Both the position numbers and the translations under genes were made by a program. Of a stretch of 35,852 nt of DNA, positions 26,767 to 34,966 are shown piece by piece (the first letter of the stretch is position 1; each line of letters opens with the position of its first letter). Source of the DNA: Candidatus Pollutiaquabacter sp. (lineage in GTDB: Bacteria; Bacteroidota; Bacteroidia; AKYH767-A; 2013-40CM-41-45); the NCBI GenBank assembly GCA_903854075.1, contig CAINVI010000089.1:1-35852 (forward strand), read 5' to 3'. The notes below the pieces were generated by a model, which was not told the origin of the DNA, did not search any database, and worked only from the letters and a program-made list of their open reading frames with translations.

Positions 26767-27336
26767 TCACCGATTACGCAGTACCCAAAAAACACCGCGC
26801 ACATTGGCCCGCCATTCGTTCAGCAACATAACCAAGATAATCTCTTCAATCAATTCAAGTGTAGTAACGATCGCCGCCACATAAAAAAGTGGATAGAACG
26901 GCGATTGCGTGAAAAACAATAGCAGGAGAAACGTCCCCTGCAGCAATGCCGCCAGTTTGGCCAGAAACGTATGAAAGCTGGTAATGCGTCCGTAACGGAT
27001 GAACGCGAGGAGCGTTTGAAGCACAAACAGGACAAGCATAACTCCAATCGTCCATCGTTGCTCAATCAGAAAATCCTGTTTGAAAAACCATACTCCTAAA
27101 ATCCCGGCCAGGATAGTGAGATCGTCGCCGATAGAATCAAGCTTGGTACCAAAAACGCTGGCCACTTTTAATTTGCGCGCCAGCATACCATCAATCAAAT
27201 CGGTGAAAAAGCAAATACCAAGCAGCCACTTGAAAATATCCTGGCGATCCAGGTAGATGAGTAAAACCAAAAAAGGAAAAGCTATCACCCTAACCCAGGT
27301 GATACCGTTTACCACAAAATAACCTCGATTAACCAC
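26767..27336 (-). CDS. CDP-alcohol phosphatidyltransferase family protein
   Basis: A 189-residue membrane enzyme with several hydrophobic segments. The full family signature D-x2-DG-x2-AR-x8-G-x3-D-x3-D is present: D46, D49, G50, A53, R54, G63, D67, D71. It transfers a phosphatidyl group from CDP-diacylglycerol to an alcohol such as glycerol 3-phosphate (PgsA type); the acceptor is not certain. The start is uncertain: the longest frame begins at GTG 27336, but GTG 27315 is also possible. A TAATTTTA promoter-like sequence sits at 27341-27348, one base off the consensus. Divergent from ppsA. Confidence 0.86.
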   Translation of the reverse strand: MVNRGYFVVNGITWVRVIAFPFLVLLIYLDRQDIFKWLLGICFFTDLIDGMLARKLKVASVFGTKLDSIGDDLTILAGILGVWFFKQDFLIEQRWTIGVMLVLFVLQTLLAFIRYGRITSFHTFLAKLAALLQGTFLLLLFFTQSPFYPLFYVAAIVTTLELIEEIILVMLLNEWRANVRGVFWVLRNR

Positions 27337-27431
27337 GCATTAAAATTACGAAAGTTCCGAAGCCTTCAAACATGATGTGACGTGACGTAAGTCATAGGGC
27401 CGCTGCATTCAAACGATTACATTGGTCGACT

Positions 27432-29816
27432 ATGAAGTGGACACAACCTTTTTCCTCCATCGGAATCCATGATGTAGCTGTTTTTGGCGGTAAAAACGCC
27501 TCCTTGGGAGAAATGACACAACACTTGAGCGGGTTAGGAATTCGAATTCCAGAAGGGTTTGCTGTCAATGCAGTGGCCTTTCGTTTTTTTCTGCAAGAAA
27601 ACGGAGTGTACGAAAAGATAGCGGCAGCGCTGAAAACTGTTTCACCAAAAACACTAAACGGGCTGCGTGAAGCCAGTGCCGATTGTCGTGCGTTCATAGA
27701 TAAATGTAAACTTCCATCCACACTTTCAACTGCTATTTTGGAAGAGTATCACCGAATGGGATCTCCCGCGGTTGCGGTGCGCAGCAGTGCCACGGCCGAG
27801 GATTTGCCGACAGCAAGTTTTGCCGGACAACATGAATCCTTCCTGAACGTTTGTGGCGATGACGAATTACTGGACGCGGTAAAAAACTGCTACCGTTCTT
27901 TGTATACGGAACGGGCCATCAAGTACCGTATCGATAACGGATTTGATCACATGAAAGTCGCTTTGTCGGCTGGCATACAACGGATGGTCCGCAGCGATAT
28001 CGGTAGCGCTGGCGTTGCTTTTACCCTGGATCCGGAAACCGGTTTCAGCGATGTAATTTACCTTACCGGTGCCTGGGGATTGGGAGAAACTATTGTTCAA
28101 GGCGCGGTCAATCCGGATGAATTTTTGGTATTCAAACCAACGTTGACAACGGCCAACGATCCTGTGTTGCGAAAATCGAGGGGTGCAAAAAAAAACAAAC
28201 TGATTTACGGAACATCCGGCGATGAAAGAACGGTGCTGGTAGCTACCAGCGAAGCAGAGCAACGGCAATTCGTACTCCATCAGGAAGAGGTAATCCAGAT
28301 AGCCAAATGGTGTGCGGCGATTGAAGCACATTACAAGATGCCCATGGATATAGAATGGGCAAAAGACGGGATTACGAAGGAGTTGTTTATTCTTCAGGCC
28401 CGGCCGGAAACCGTTCATGCGCAAAAGCGGAGCCTGACATTGCGGGAATACAAACTGAAAAGTACACCACCCGCTATTTTGACCGGCACCGCTGTCGGCC
28501 ATGCCATCGTGAGTGGTCCGGTAAAAATCATCCGATCGCTCGAAGACGGTGCAAAAGTGAATGACGGCGATATTTTGGTTGCCGAAATCACTCATCCTGA
28601 CTGGAACACTTTGCTGCGAAAAGCGATTTGTATCATCACCGACAAAGGCGGACGAACGAGTCATGCGAGTATTGTGGCGCGCGAACTCGGCATCACCGCC
28701 ATAGTAGGTACCGAAGTAGCGACGACACTCTTGCAAGACGGACAAATCATTACCGTTTCTACCGCCGGCGGAGAAACCGGTACTGTCTACAATGGCAAGT
28801 TGAGTTGGTCCGTTTCGGAGATTCATCCTGATATTTTCGCCGCTACGTATACACAACCCATGCTTATACTGGCGGATCCGTCAAAAGCATTTCACTATTC
28901 CTTTTATCCTGCTAAAGGAATTGGGCTGTTACGTATGGAATTTATAATCTCCAACAGCATTCGCATTCATCCGATGGCATTGGTGCATCCGGAAAAAGTG
29001 ATGGACGAAAACGTGCGCAAAGAAATTGCCAGCCTTACACAGGATTACTCTGACAAAAAGGAATTTTTCATTGAGCGCTTAGTCGCTTCGCTTGCTGTAA
29101 TGGCCGCCGCATTTCATCCACACGATGTGATTGTGCGGATGAGCGATTTCAAAACAAATGAGTATGCCGATCTTATCGGCGGAAAATATTTTGAGCCGGA
29201 GGAAGAGAATCCGATGCTTGGATTCCGGGGAGCTTCCCGCTATTATCGCGACGCGTACAAAGCAGGATTTGGATTAGAATGTGCGGCCATCCGGCGGGTT
29301 CGAGAAAACATGGGGCTTACGAATGTAAAAGTGATGATTCCGTTTTGCCGGACTGTTGAAGAAGGGAAAAAAGTACTGGAAACCATGCGCGAGTTCGGAC
29401 TGGAACGCGGAAAGAACGGCCTTGAGGTATATGTCATGGCAGAAATACCAAGCAACATTTTACTGGCCGAAGAATTCGCAGAAATATTTGACGGGTTTTC
29501 CATCGGATCCAACGACTTGACACAGCTTACCCTGGGCATCGACCGTGACACTTCTATTATCCAAGATCTGTTTGATGAAAGTAATCCGGCTGTATTGAAA
29601 TTGCTGAAATCGATCATTATGTCTGCGAAAAAAAACGGCCGAAAAATCGGCTTGTGCGGGCAAGCTCCCAGTGATAAGCCTGCGTTCGCACAGTTTCTGG
29701 TTACTTGTGGCATCGACAGCATAAGCTTCAATCCGGATGCCCTACTACAAGGCATTGAAAATATTGCGTCAGCAGAAAAAAACATCCACCAATCATATGA
29801 AACGATTACAGCATAA
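27432..29816 (+). CDS. ppsA: Phosphoenolpyruvate synthase
   Basis: A 794-residue cytoplasmic enzyme that makes phosphoenolpyruvate from pyruvate and ATP for gluconeogenesis. Three domains are seen: an N-terminal ATP-grasp/PPDK-N domain (GGKNASLGEM, VRSSATAEDLPTASFAGQHE); a swivelling phosphohistidine domain (GGRTSHASIVARELG, His411); and a PEP/pyruvate TIM barrel (ENPMLGFRGASRYY, IGSNDLTQLTLGIDRD, LCGQAPSD with Cys742). Length fits ppsA better than pyruvate phosphate dikinase (about 870-900). A TACATTGG sequence 6 nt upstream is one base off the -7 consensus. The last 20 nt overlap the next gene. Confidence 0.95.
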   Translation: MKWTQPFSSIGIHDVAVFGGKNASLGEMTQHLSGLGIRIPEGFAVNAVAFRFFLQENGVYEKIAAALKTVSPKTLNGLREASADCRAFIDKCKLPSTLSTAILEEYHRMGSPAVAVRSSATAEDLPTASFAGQHESFLNVCGDDELLDAVKNCYRSLYTERAIKYRIDNGFDHMKVALSAGIQRMVRSDIGSAGVAFTLDPETGFSDVIYLTGAWGLGETIVQGAVNPDEFLVFKPTLTTANDPVLRKSRGAKKNKLIYGTSGDERTVLVATSEAEQRQFVLHQEEVIQIAKWCAAIEAHYKMPMDIEWAKDGITKELFILQARPETVHAQKRSLTLREYKLKSTPPAILTGTAVGHAIVSGPVKIIRSLEDGAKVNDGDILVAEITHPDWNTLLRKAICIITDKGGRTSHASIVARELGITAIVGTEVATTLLQDGQIITVSTAGGETGTVYNGKLSWSVSEIHPDIFAATYTQPMLILADPSKAFHYSFYPAKGIGLLRMEFIISNSIRIHPMALVHPEKVMDENVRKEIASLTQDYSDKKEFFIERLVASLAVMAAAFHPHDVIVRMSDFKTNEYADLIGGKYFEPEEENPMLGFRGASRYYRDAYKAGFGLECAAIRRVRENMGLTNVKVMIPFCRTVEEGKKVLETMREFGLERGKNGLEVYVMAEIPSNILLAEEFAEIFDGFSIGSNDLTQLTLGIDRDTSIIQDLFDESNPAVLKLLKSIIMSAKKNGRKIGLCGQAPSDKPAFAQFLVTCGIDSISFNPDALLQGIENIASAEKNIHQSYETITA

Positions 29817-30549
29817 GACAGCTATTATCACCGGCGCTGCCGGAGGAATGGGAAAAGAAGAAGCGCTGCTTTTTGCAAAAGAAGGAGCAACTGTTCTTGC
29901 TACCGATATCCACTACGAAAAGCTAATGGGTTGGGTGAAAGACGCACGTAACGAAGGACTGCTGATTCAAGGAATGAAGCACGACGTTACGTCAGGCGAC
30001 GAATGGAAAAATGTACTGGATAATTGCATATCATTATACGGACGAATCAACGTTCTCATCAATAATGCCGGTGTTTTTCCGGCCGGCAAAACGACGGAAA
30101 ACACTACATCGGAAGAATGGGATAACATACTTCGTATCAATCTGACCGGCCCCTTTTTGGGATGCAAACTCGTGCTGCCATTCATGCAGCAAAGTGGCGG
30201 AGGTTCCATTGTGAATGTAGCATCAATTGCGGGACTGGTCGGCGGAAACGGTCCAGCCTATTCGGCATCCAAAGGCGGATTGCGTTTACTCACGAAAGAC
30301 CTGGCAACGGAGTATGCGAAATACCATATTCGTGTGAACGCACTGCTTCCCGGTGGCGTTACCACACCGATGACGGAAGAGCTGCTGAAAGCTCCCGGAA
30401 TGGATCAAGTGATAAAGTCCATGAGTCCGCAAGGACGAATGGCAGATGCTATCGAGCTTGCATACGGAGCGTTGTTTTTAGCCAGCGATGAGTCTTCCTT
30501 CATGACCGGAGCCGATCTGGTCATAGACGGCGGTGCCGTAATCCGCTGA
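29797..30549 (+). CDS. SDR family oxidoreductase
   Basis: A 250-residue classical short-chain dehydrogenase. It has the nucleotide motif TGAAGGMG, the structural NNAG, the catalytic serine in VNVASIAG and YSASK with the active Tyr and Lys. The C-terminal SFMTGADLVIDGGAV is typical. The DIHYEK acidic residue after strand 2 suggests NAD(H) preference. The substrate is unknown. I start at ATG 29797 (MKRLQHKTAIITG), which overlaps the ppsA end by 20 nt in another frame, so the genes are probably cotranscribed and translationally linked. A stem-loop spans its stop codon. Confidence 0.9.
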   Translation: MKRLQHKTAIITGAAGGMGKEEALLFAKEGATVLATDIHYEKLMGWVKDARNEGLLIQGMKHDVTSGDEWKNVLDNCISLYGRINVLINNAGVFPAGKTTENTTSEEWDNILRINLTGPFLGCKLVLPFMQQSGGGSIVNVASIAGLVGGNGPAYSASKGGLRLLTKDLATEYAKYHIRVNALLPGGVTTPMTEELLKAPGMDQVIKSMSPQGRMADAIELAYGALFLASDESSFMTGADLVIDGGAVIR

Positions 30550-30574
30550 TTATTTTTTATCGAGCTAATCAGCG
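30544..30574 (+). terminator. Stem-loop spanning the SDR stop codon
   Basis: CGCTGATT at 30544-30551 pairs with AATCAGCG at 30567-30574 around a 15-nt loop; the TGA stop is inside the first arm. A T-run lies in the loop and not after the stem, so classical termination is doubtful. Confidence 0.4.
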
Positions 30575-30631
30575 ATTAATGTTCCGACAAAACGTAAGCC
30601 GAACCAGAAATTTTTCTACCCGTGTAAATAG

Positions 30632-30639
30632 TATCTTTG
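30632..30639 (+). promoter_or_regulatory. -7 promoter box TATCTTTG for the ArsC-like gene
   Basis: TATCTTTG ends only 6 nt before ATG 30646, so transcription should begin at or next to the start codon. Confidence 0.6.
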
Positions 30640-30645
30640 CGCGCT

Positions 30646-30999
30646 ATGCAAAAGATCTATCATCTGTCCACCTGCAACACGTGCCAGAAAATCATTCAGG
30701 AGCTCGCTCCAAAAAAACAGGTACAGCTGCAGGATATCAAATCAGATAAAATTACGACGGAACAGCTGGACGAATTAGCGACTTTTGCGGGTAGTTACGA
30801 AGCATTATTCAGTCGGAAAGCCATCAAATACCGTACCCTGGGTCTTGCGGCTAAAGTGCTGACAGAAAAAGAATACCGTACACTGATTCTGGAGGAGTAT
30901 ACGTTCTTGAAACGTCCGGTCGTTGTGGCCGGAAAATCGATCTTTATCGGTAATGCCGCTAAAACAGTAGCCGCTGCGAAAGAAGCGTTGGCAGGATGA
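30646..30999 (+). CDS. ArsC/Spx/MgsR family thioredoxin-fold protein
   Basis: A 117-residue cytoplasmic protein. It has CNTC near residues 10-13 in a thioredoxin-like N-terminus and FLKRPVV near the C-terminus, whose arginine is the conserved ArsC residue. The family includes glutaredoxin-dependent arsenate reductases and the regulator Spx. The CxxC and the arginine are both present, so arsenate reduction or a redox-regulatory role are both possible; no other arsenic genes are nearby. I use ATG 30646, not the in-frame TTG at 30637, which lies in the -7 box. It overlaps the transporter start by 4 nt (ATGA). Confidence 0.85.
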   Translation: MQKIYHLSTCNTCQKIIQELAPKKQVQLQDIKSDKITTEQLDELATFAGSYEALFSRKAIKYRTLGLAAKVLTEKEYRTLILEEYTFLKRPVVVAGKSIFIGNAAKTVAAAKEALAG

Positions 31000-31910
31000 A
31001 CAAGTCAACACGCGCGCATGCTGCCATCCTGCTGGCGAATCTGATTTATGGAGCAAATTTCAGCATCGCTAAAGTGGCGATGCCGGAATACATTCGGCCA
31101 TCAGGATTTATTTTGCTACGCGTCATTGTTGCGCTCATCATGTTCTGGATATTCAGCAAGATGACCGACAAAAACGAAAAGATTGCTGCCAAAGACCATG
31201 TGCTGCTCTTCATGCTGGGCATGTTCGGGGTTGCAATCAACCAGCTTTTATTCTTTGAAGGCTTATCACGAACATCCAATATCAATGCAGCACTGATTAT
31301 GACATCAACACCGATCATGGTGATGGCTGCTGCTAGTGTACTGCACAAGGAGCGCATCTCCTGGGCGCGTGGACTTGGCATCGTGTTGGGCGTTGGAGGA
31401 GCTTCCAGCCTTATTCTTGCGCGTAAAGATGTTTCCGGAAATGCTACATGGCAAGGCGATCTAATGATCCTGATCAACGCTGCCTCGTATGCCATCTTCA
31501 TCGTCGGATCAAAACCACTGATGAAAAAATATTCCCCGTGGCTGGTCATACGATGGACGTTCTTCTATGGACTGCTGCTGGTTTTACCTTTCGGCTACCA
31601 GCAAGTATCCCTGATTGAATGGGAAACCTTCACCCTACCGGTTTGGCTGGCCACGGCTTATGTGATCATCGCAACGACCTTCTTTGCTTACCTCTTTAAC
31701 ACGTACGGACTTCACCATCTCAGCGCATCCGTGGTGAGTTTTTATATCTATTTGCAACCGGTTTTCGCCACCCTGATTTCGTTGTTAATCACCCACGAAC
31801 GGGTGACCGTGGTACAGCTCATTGCCTGTTTACTCATTTTTTCAGGGGTTTATTTGGTGAACAAGCGTTCCGGCGGTGTTGACGACAACGTGCCGTTACC
31901 AAAGGAATAG
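30996..31910 (+). CDS. EamA (DMT superfamily) transporter
   Basis: A 304-residue inner-membrane protein with about ten predicted transmembrane helices in two EamA halves. The first half includes NLIYGANFSIAKVAMPEYI and the GLSRTSNINAALIM helix; the second includes INAASYAIFIVGSKPLM and YIYLQPVFATLISLL. Members export amino acids, nucleotides or other small metabolites; the substrate is unknown. The start ATG overlaps the stop of the ArsC-like gene (ATGA), so the two form a coupled pair. Confidence 0.92.
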   Translation: MNKSTRAHAAILLANLIYGANFSIAKVAMPEYIRPSGFILLRVIVALIMFWIFSKMTDKNEKIAAKDHVLLFMLGMFGVAINQLLFFEGLSRTSNINAALIMTSTPIMVMAAASVLHKERISWARGLGIVLGVGGASSLILARKDVSGNATWQGDLMILINAASYAIFIVGSKPLMKKYSPWLVIRWTFFYGLLLVLPFGYQQVSLIEWETFTLPVWLATAYVIIATTFFAYLFNTYGLHHLSASVVSFYIYLQPVFATLISLLITHERVTVVQLIACLLIFSGVYLVNKRSGGVDDNVPLPKE

Positions 31911-31931
31911 CAGAAATTCCAACAATTGGAG

Positions 31932-31939
31932 TAATTTTG
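31932..31939 (+). promoter_or_regulatory. -7 promoter box TAATTTTG for yicC
   Basis: TAATTTTG matches TAnnTTTG 26 nt before ATG 31966 and probably drives the yicC-gmk-nadD operon. Confidence 0.55.
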
Positions 31940-31965
31940 GGGCTTCATTTTCAAATCCTTGTACC

Positions 31966-32841
31966 ATGATTCGTTCCATGACCGGTTTTGGCAGCGCCTC
32001 CGTGCAAGTCGGCAACAAGACCATTTTGGCGGAAATCAAATCCGTCAACAGCAAGTTCTTCGACTTGTCACTGCGGTTGCCTTCAGTATTCCGCGAAAAG
32101 GAACTGGAAATTCGCACCGAATTAAACCGCACGATAGAGCGCGGAAAGGTGGAATGCACCGTCTCTATCGAGTCACCGGAAGAACAGCGGCGTGCAACGT
32201 TCAATATTGAATTGCTGAAAGCCTATCACGAGGAATTAAAAACCGTACAACAAGCGCTGAATCTCAAAGAAACGCCGGAACTGTTGCGCACCTTACTCAA
32301 CATGCCGGATGTTATGGTTACTGAGAAAAACGGTTTGAGTGAAGAGGATTGGAAGGCCCTGCAACAGGCATTGCAAGGAGCGACCAAAGCCTTCGATGTG
32401 TTTCGTCAAAAAGAAGGAAGCACATTAAAAGTAGATCTCGAGCAACGTGTAGTTGCGATTCGTGATAACATGGTAAGATTGGAACCGTTTGAAAAAAGTC
32501 GCATCGAACAAGTAAGAAAGAAACTGCAAACTAGCCTGGAAGAATTCGTACAGGTAAGCGAAATAGATCGTAACCGTTTCGAACAAGAATTAATCTACTA
32601 CCTCGAAAAACTGGATATCACGGAAGAAAAAGTAAGACTGAAAAGTCACTGCGACTTCTTCCTGAAAACCATGAATGAAGAGGTGTCAAGCGGAAAAAAA
32701 CTTTCCTTCATTGCGCAGGAAATCGGCCGTGAGATAAATACCATCGGTTCAAAATCGAATGATGCTGCCATGCAGAAAATCGTGGTAGACATGAAGGATG
32801 ATCTGGAAAAAGTCAAAGAACAGGTCCTCAATATCATCTAA
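31966..32841 (+). CDS. yicC: YicC family endoribonuclease
   Basis: A 291-residue cytoplasmic protein. It begins MIRSMTGFGSASV, the family hallmark, and ends with the conserved DUF1732 segment ELIYYLEKLDITEEKVRLK and FIAQEIGREINTIGSKSND. E. coli YicC is an endoribonuclease that affects small-RNA decay; that role is carried over by homology. The frame is open to 31876, but the conserved start and the TAATTTTG box support ATG 31966. gmk starts 4 nt after its stop, the usual yicC-gmk arrangement. Confidence 0.94.
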   Translation: MIRSMTGFGSASVQVGNKTILAEIKSVNSKFFDLSLRLPSVFREKELEIRTELNRTIERGKVECTVSIESPEEQRRATFNIELLKAYHEELKTVQQALNLKETPELLRTLLNMPDVMVTEKNGLSEEDWKALQQALQGATKAFDVFRQKEGSTLKVDLEQRVVAIRDNMVRLEPFEKSRIEQVRKKLQTSLEEFVQVSEIDRNRFEQELIYYLEKLDITEEKVRLKSHCDFFLKTMNEEVSSGKKLSFIAQEIGREINTIGSKSNDAAMQKIVVDMKDDLEKVKEQVLNII

Positions 32842-32845
32842 AATA

Positions 32846-33412
32846 ATGCAGGGCAAACTCCTTCTTTTCTGCGGACCCTCCGGTAGTGGTAAAACGACCA
32901 TCGTACATCACTTGCTGCAAAATGATCCGCGCCTTAAGTTTTCTGTTTCCGCCACCACGCGTCCTATTCGCGCCAACGAAAAAGACGGGATCGATTATCA
33001 TTTTTTAAGTGTCGCTGATTTCAAAGCGAAGATTGCCAACCATGAATTCGTCGAATGGGAAGAAGTTTATACCGACCGATTCTACGGAACATTGCGGGCC
33101 GAAGTGGATAAGATTTGGATGGAGAATAAAGTAGCGGTCTTTGATGTGGATGTAGAAGGCGGATTGAAAATCAAAAGTATTTTTGGCGATCTGCTGCTTT
33201 CTGTCTTCGTAATGCCGCCATCCGTAGATGAGTTGCGCCGCCGCTTACACACACGGAATTCGGAGACGGCAGAATCGTACCAAACCCGGATCAACAAAGC
33301 CGAACATGAACTCACGTATGCGTTCCGATTCGACAAAACTATTGTCAATGATGTACTGACAGATGCGTTGGATGATGCTGCCAAACTGGTGAACGAATTC
33401 CTGAACACCTGA
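32846..33412 (+). CDS. gmk: Guanylate kinase
   Basis: A 188-residue kinase converting GMP and ATP to GDP and ADP. The P-loop is GPSGSGKT at residues 10-17. GMP-binding SATTRPIRANEKDGIDYHF and the FDVDVEGGLKIK segment follow, with the RRRLHTRNSE lid. ATG 32846 is 4 nt after the yicC stop. nadD begins 15 nt downstream, so all three are likely one operon. Confidence 0.96.
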   Translation: MQGKLLLFCGPSGSGKTTIVHHLLQNDPRLKFSVSATTRPIRANEKDGIDYHFLSVADFKAKIANHEFVEWEEVYTDRFYGTLRAEVDKIWMENKVAVFDVDVEGGLKIKSIFGDLLLSVFVMPPSVDELRRRLHTRNSETAESYQTRINKAEHELTYAFRFDKTIVNDVLTDALDDAAKLVNEFLNT

Positions 33413-33427
33413 CAACTACGGATCGTC

Positions 33428-34003
33428 ATGAAAATAGGTCTTTTCTTCGGCTCCTTCAATCCGGTACACAACGGACATCTGGTGATCGCTTCCTACATGG
33501 CGGAATTTACTGATCTGGATCAGGTATGGTTCGTGGTTACACCGCACAATCCCTTCAAAGAAAAAGAAACTTTACTCGCTGATCATCACCGGTTTCAACT
33601 GGTAAAAATTGCCATCGGCGACTTCCGTAAACTGAAAGTATCAGACATCGAGTTTAACCTGCCAAAACCCAGTTATACCGTTCATACTGTTTCCTACCTG
33701 TACGATAAGTATCCGGAACATCAATTTGTGCTGATCATGGGCGCCGACAATTTGGATTCATTTCACAAGTGGAAAAACTGGGAGCAACTACTGGAGCAGG
33801 TGGAATTATACGTTTATCCGCGCAAAGAAAGTTCCGGCGGTGAATTACTACATCACCCGAAAGTACAGGTCATCCCGGCACCGATGATGGAGTTGTCGGC
33901 TACATTCATCCGTAATGCGATCAAATCCGGGAAGGATGTTCGTTACATGGTACCGGAAGCTGTGTGGCAATACATGCGGGAAATGCATTTTTACGAACGG
34001 TAA
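33428..34003 (+). CDS. nadD: Nicotinate-nucleotide adenylyltransferase
   Basis: A 191-residue enzyme that joins nicotinate mononucleotide and ATP to form deamido-NAD in NAD synthesis. The nucleotidyltransferase motif GSFNPVHNGH is at residues 8-17, the PHNPFKEK loop follows, and the C-terminal LSATFIRNAIKSGKDVRYMVP carries the SxTxxR motif. It is the last gene of the yicC-gmk-nadD group. Confidence 0.96.
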   Translation: MKIGLFFGSFNPVHNGHLVIASYMAEFTDLDQVWFVVTPHNPFKEKETLLADHHRFQLVKIAIGDFRKLKVSDIEFNLPKPSYTVHTVSYLYDKYPEHQFVLIMGADNLDSFHKWKNWEQLLEQVELYVYPRKESSGGELLHHPKVQVIPAPMMELSATFIRNAIKSGKDVRYMVPEAVWQYMREMHFYER

Positions 34004-34032
34004 ATTCCGTTATCGCATTCCCTCAGGTTTCG

Positions 34033-34040
34033 TACTTTTG
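34033..34040 (+). promoter_or_regulatory. -7 promoter box TACTTTTG for the acyltransferase gene
   Basis: TACTTTTG ends 4 nt before ATG 34045. Transcription would start at about the A of the ATG, so the message is predicted to be leaderless. Confidence 0.6.
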
Positions 34041-34044
34041 CCAC

Positions 34045-34923
34045 ATGCGATTTTTTAGTGCGCTGTTGTATTACGGTATCATCATTCCGATATCCTTGCT
34101 GCCCTTCTGGTTGCTTTACCGGCTGTCGGACCTGATGTTTCTTATTATTTACTACGTTGCACCGTATCGGAAGAAACTGGTACTGGAAAATCTGCGGCGT
34201 TCATTCCCGGATAAAAACGAAGCGGAGCTGCGGCACATCCGCAAAGACTTCTACCGTCATTTTTGCGACCTGGTAGTCGAAAGTCTCAAGACATTCACCG
34301 CGTCGCCGGCGGCAATTCAGCGGCGCGTCGAGCTCGTCAACCTGGAGTTGCTGGAGCGGCTCTATAAAGAAGGAAAGAGTGTCATACTGGCTACTGGTCA
34401 CTATGCAAACTGGGAATGGCCGGCCATTACCTTACCGTTTCACAGTTCCCACATGGCCACCGGCATTTATAAGAAACTCTCGAATCCGTTTTTCGATAAT
34501 AAGCTGCAACGTTCACGCTCACGCTTTGGCTTGAAATTGATGTCCACCAAAGAAGTACAGCAATTTTTCGCCAAGCATGAAAAGAACCTGTGCACATACG
34601 GATTTATCAACGATCAGAGTCCTTCCGATCCACGCCGCGGATATTGGATGACGTTTCTGAATCAGAATACTTGTATGTTGATGGGTGTCGAATCATATGC
34701 GATAAAATATAATCTTCCGGTAGCCTACGCCGTAATCACAAAAAAGAAGCGCGGTTATTACCGTTACGAATATAAATTGATTACCGATAATCCGGGCGTA
34801 ACAGAAAAATACGCGATCACGGAAGCCTGTGCCCGCATGAATGAATCCATAATACGAAATGCTCCCGCCTATTGGCTGTGGACGCATCGTCGTTGGAAAC
34901 ACAAGCGGCCTGCCGATCATTGA
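34045..34923 (+). CDS. LpxL/HtrB-family lipid A acyltransferase
   Basis: A 292-residue inner-membrane-associated enzyme. An N-terminal hydrophobic anchor (about residues 5-38) precedes the catalytic H-x4-E motif in GHYANWEW (His119, Glu124), then INDQSPSD and the WLWTHRRWKHKRP C-terminus typical of the family. It should add a secondary acyl chain to lipid A or a related lipid. The frame is open upstream to 33964, overlapping nadD, but the anchor and the TACTTTTG box favour ATG 34045. Confidence 0.92.
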   Translation: MRFFSALLYYGIIIPISLLPFWLLYRLSDLMFLIIYYVAPYRKKLVLENLRRSFPDKNEAELRHIRKDFYRHFCDLVVESLKTFTASPAAIQRRVELVNLELLERLYKEGKSVILATGHYANWEWPAITLPFHSSHMATGIYKKLSNPFFDNKLQRSRSRFGLKLMSTKEVQQFFAKHEKNLCTYGFINDQSPSDPRRGYWMTFLNQNTCMLMGVESYAIKYNLPVAYAVITKKKRGYYRYEYKLITDNPGVTEKYAITEACARMNESIIRNAPAYWLWTHRRWKHKRPADH

Positions 34924-34925
34924 TA

Positions 34926-34945
34926 ACTACAATTCACTACAATTC
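34926..34945. repeat. Perfect tandem 10-mer (two copies)
   Basis: ACTACAATTC occurs twice head to tail just before the PLP enzyme gene. Two copies only, so it may be chance or a small regulatory repeat. Confidence 0.6.
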
Positions 34946-34966
34946 ATCTTCACTTACTTCACTCAC

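Noticed and set aside
27373..27394. TGACGTGACGT-GTCA repeats before ppsA as a CRP-like site
   Set aside because: The half-sites do not fit a CRP/FNR palindrome and only one occurrence was seen.
27867..28856. 329-codon open frame antisense to ppsA
   Set aside because: It lies wholly inside a confident gene on the other strand, has no recognisable domain and follows the codon structure of ppsA.
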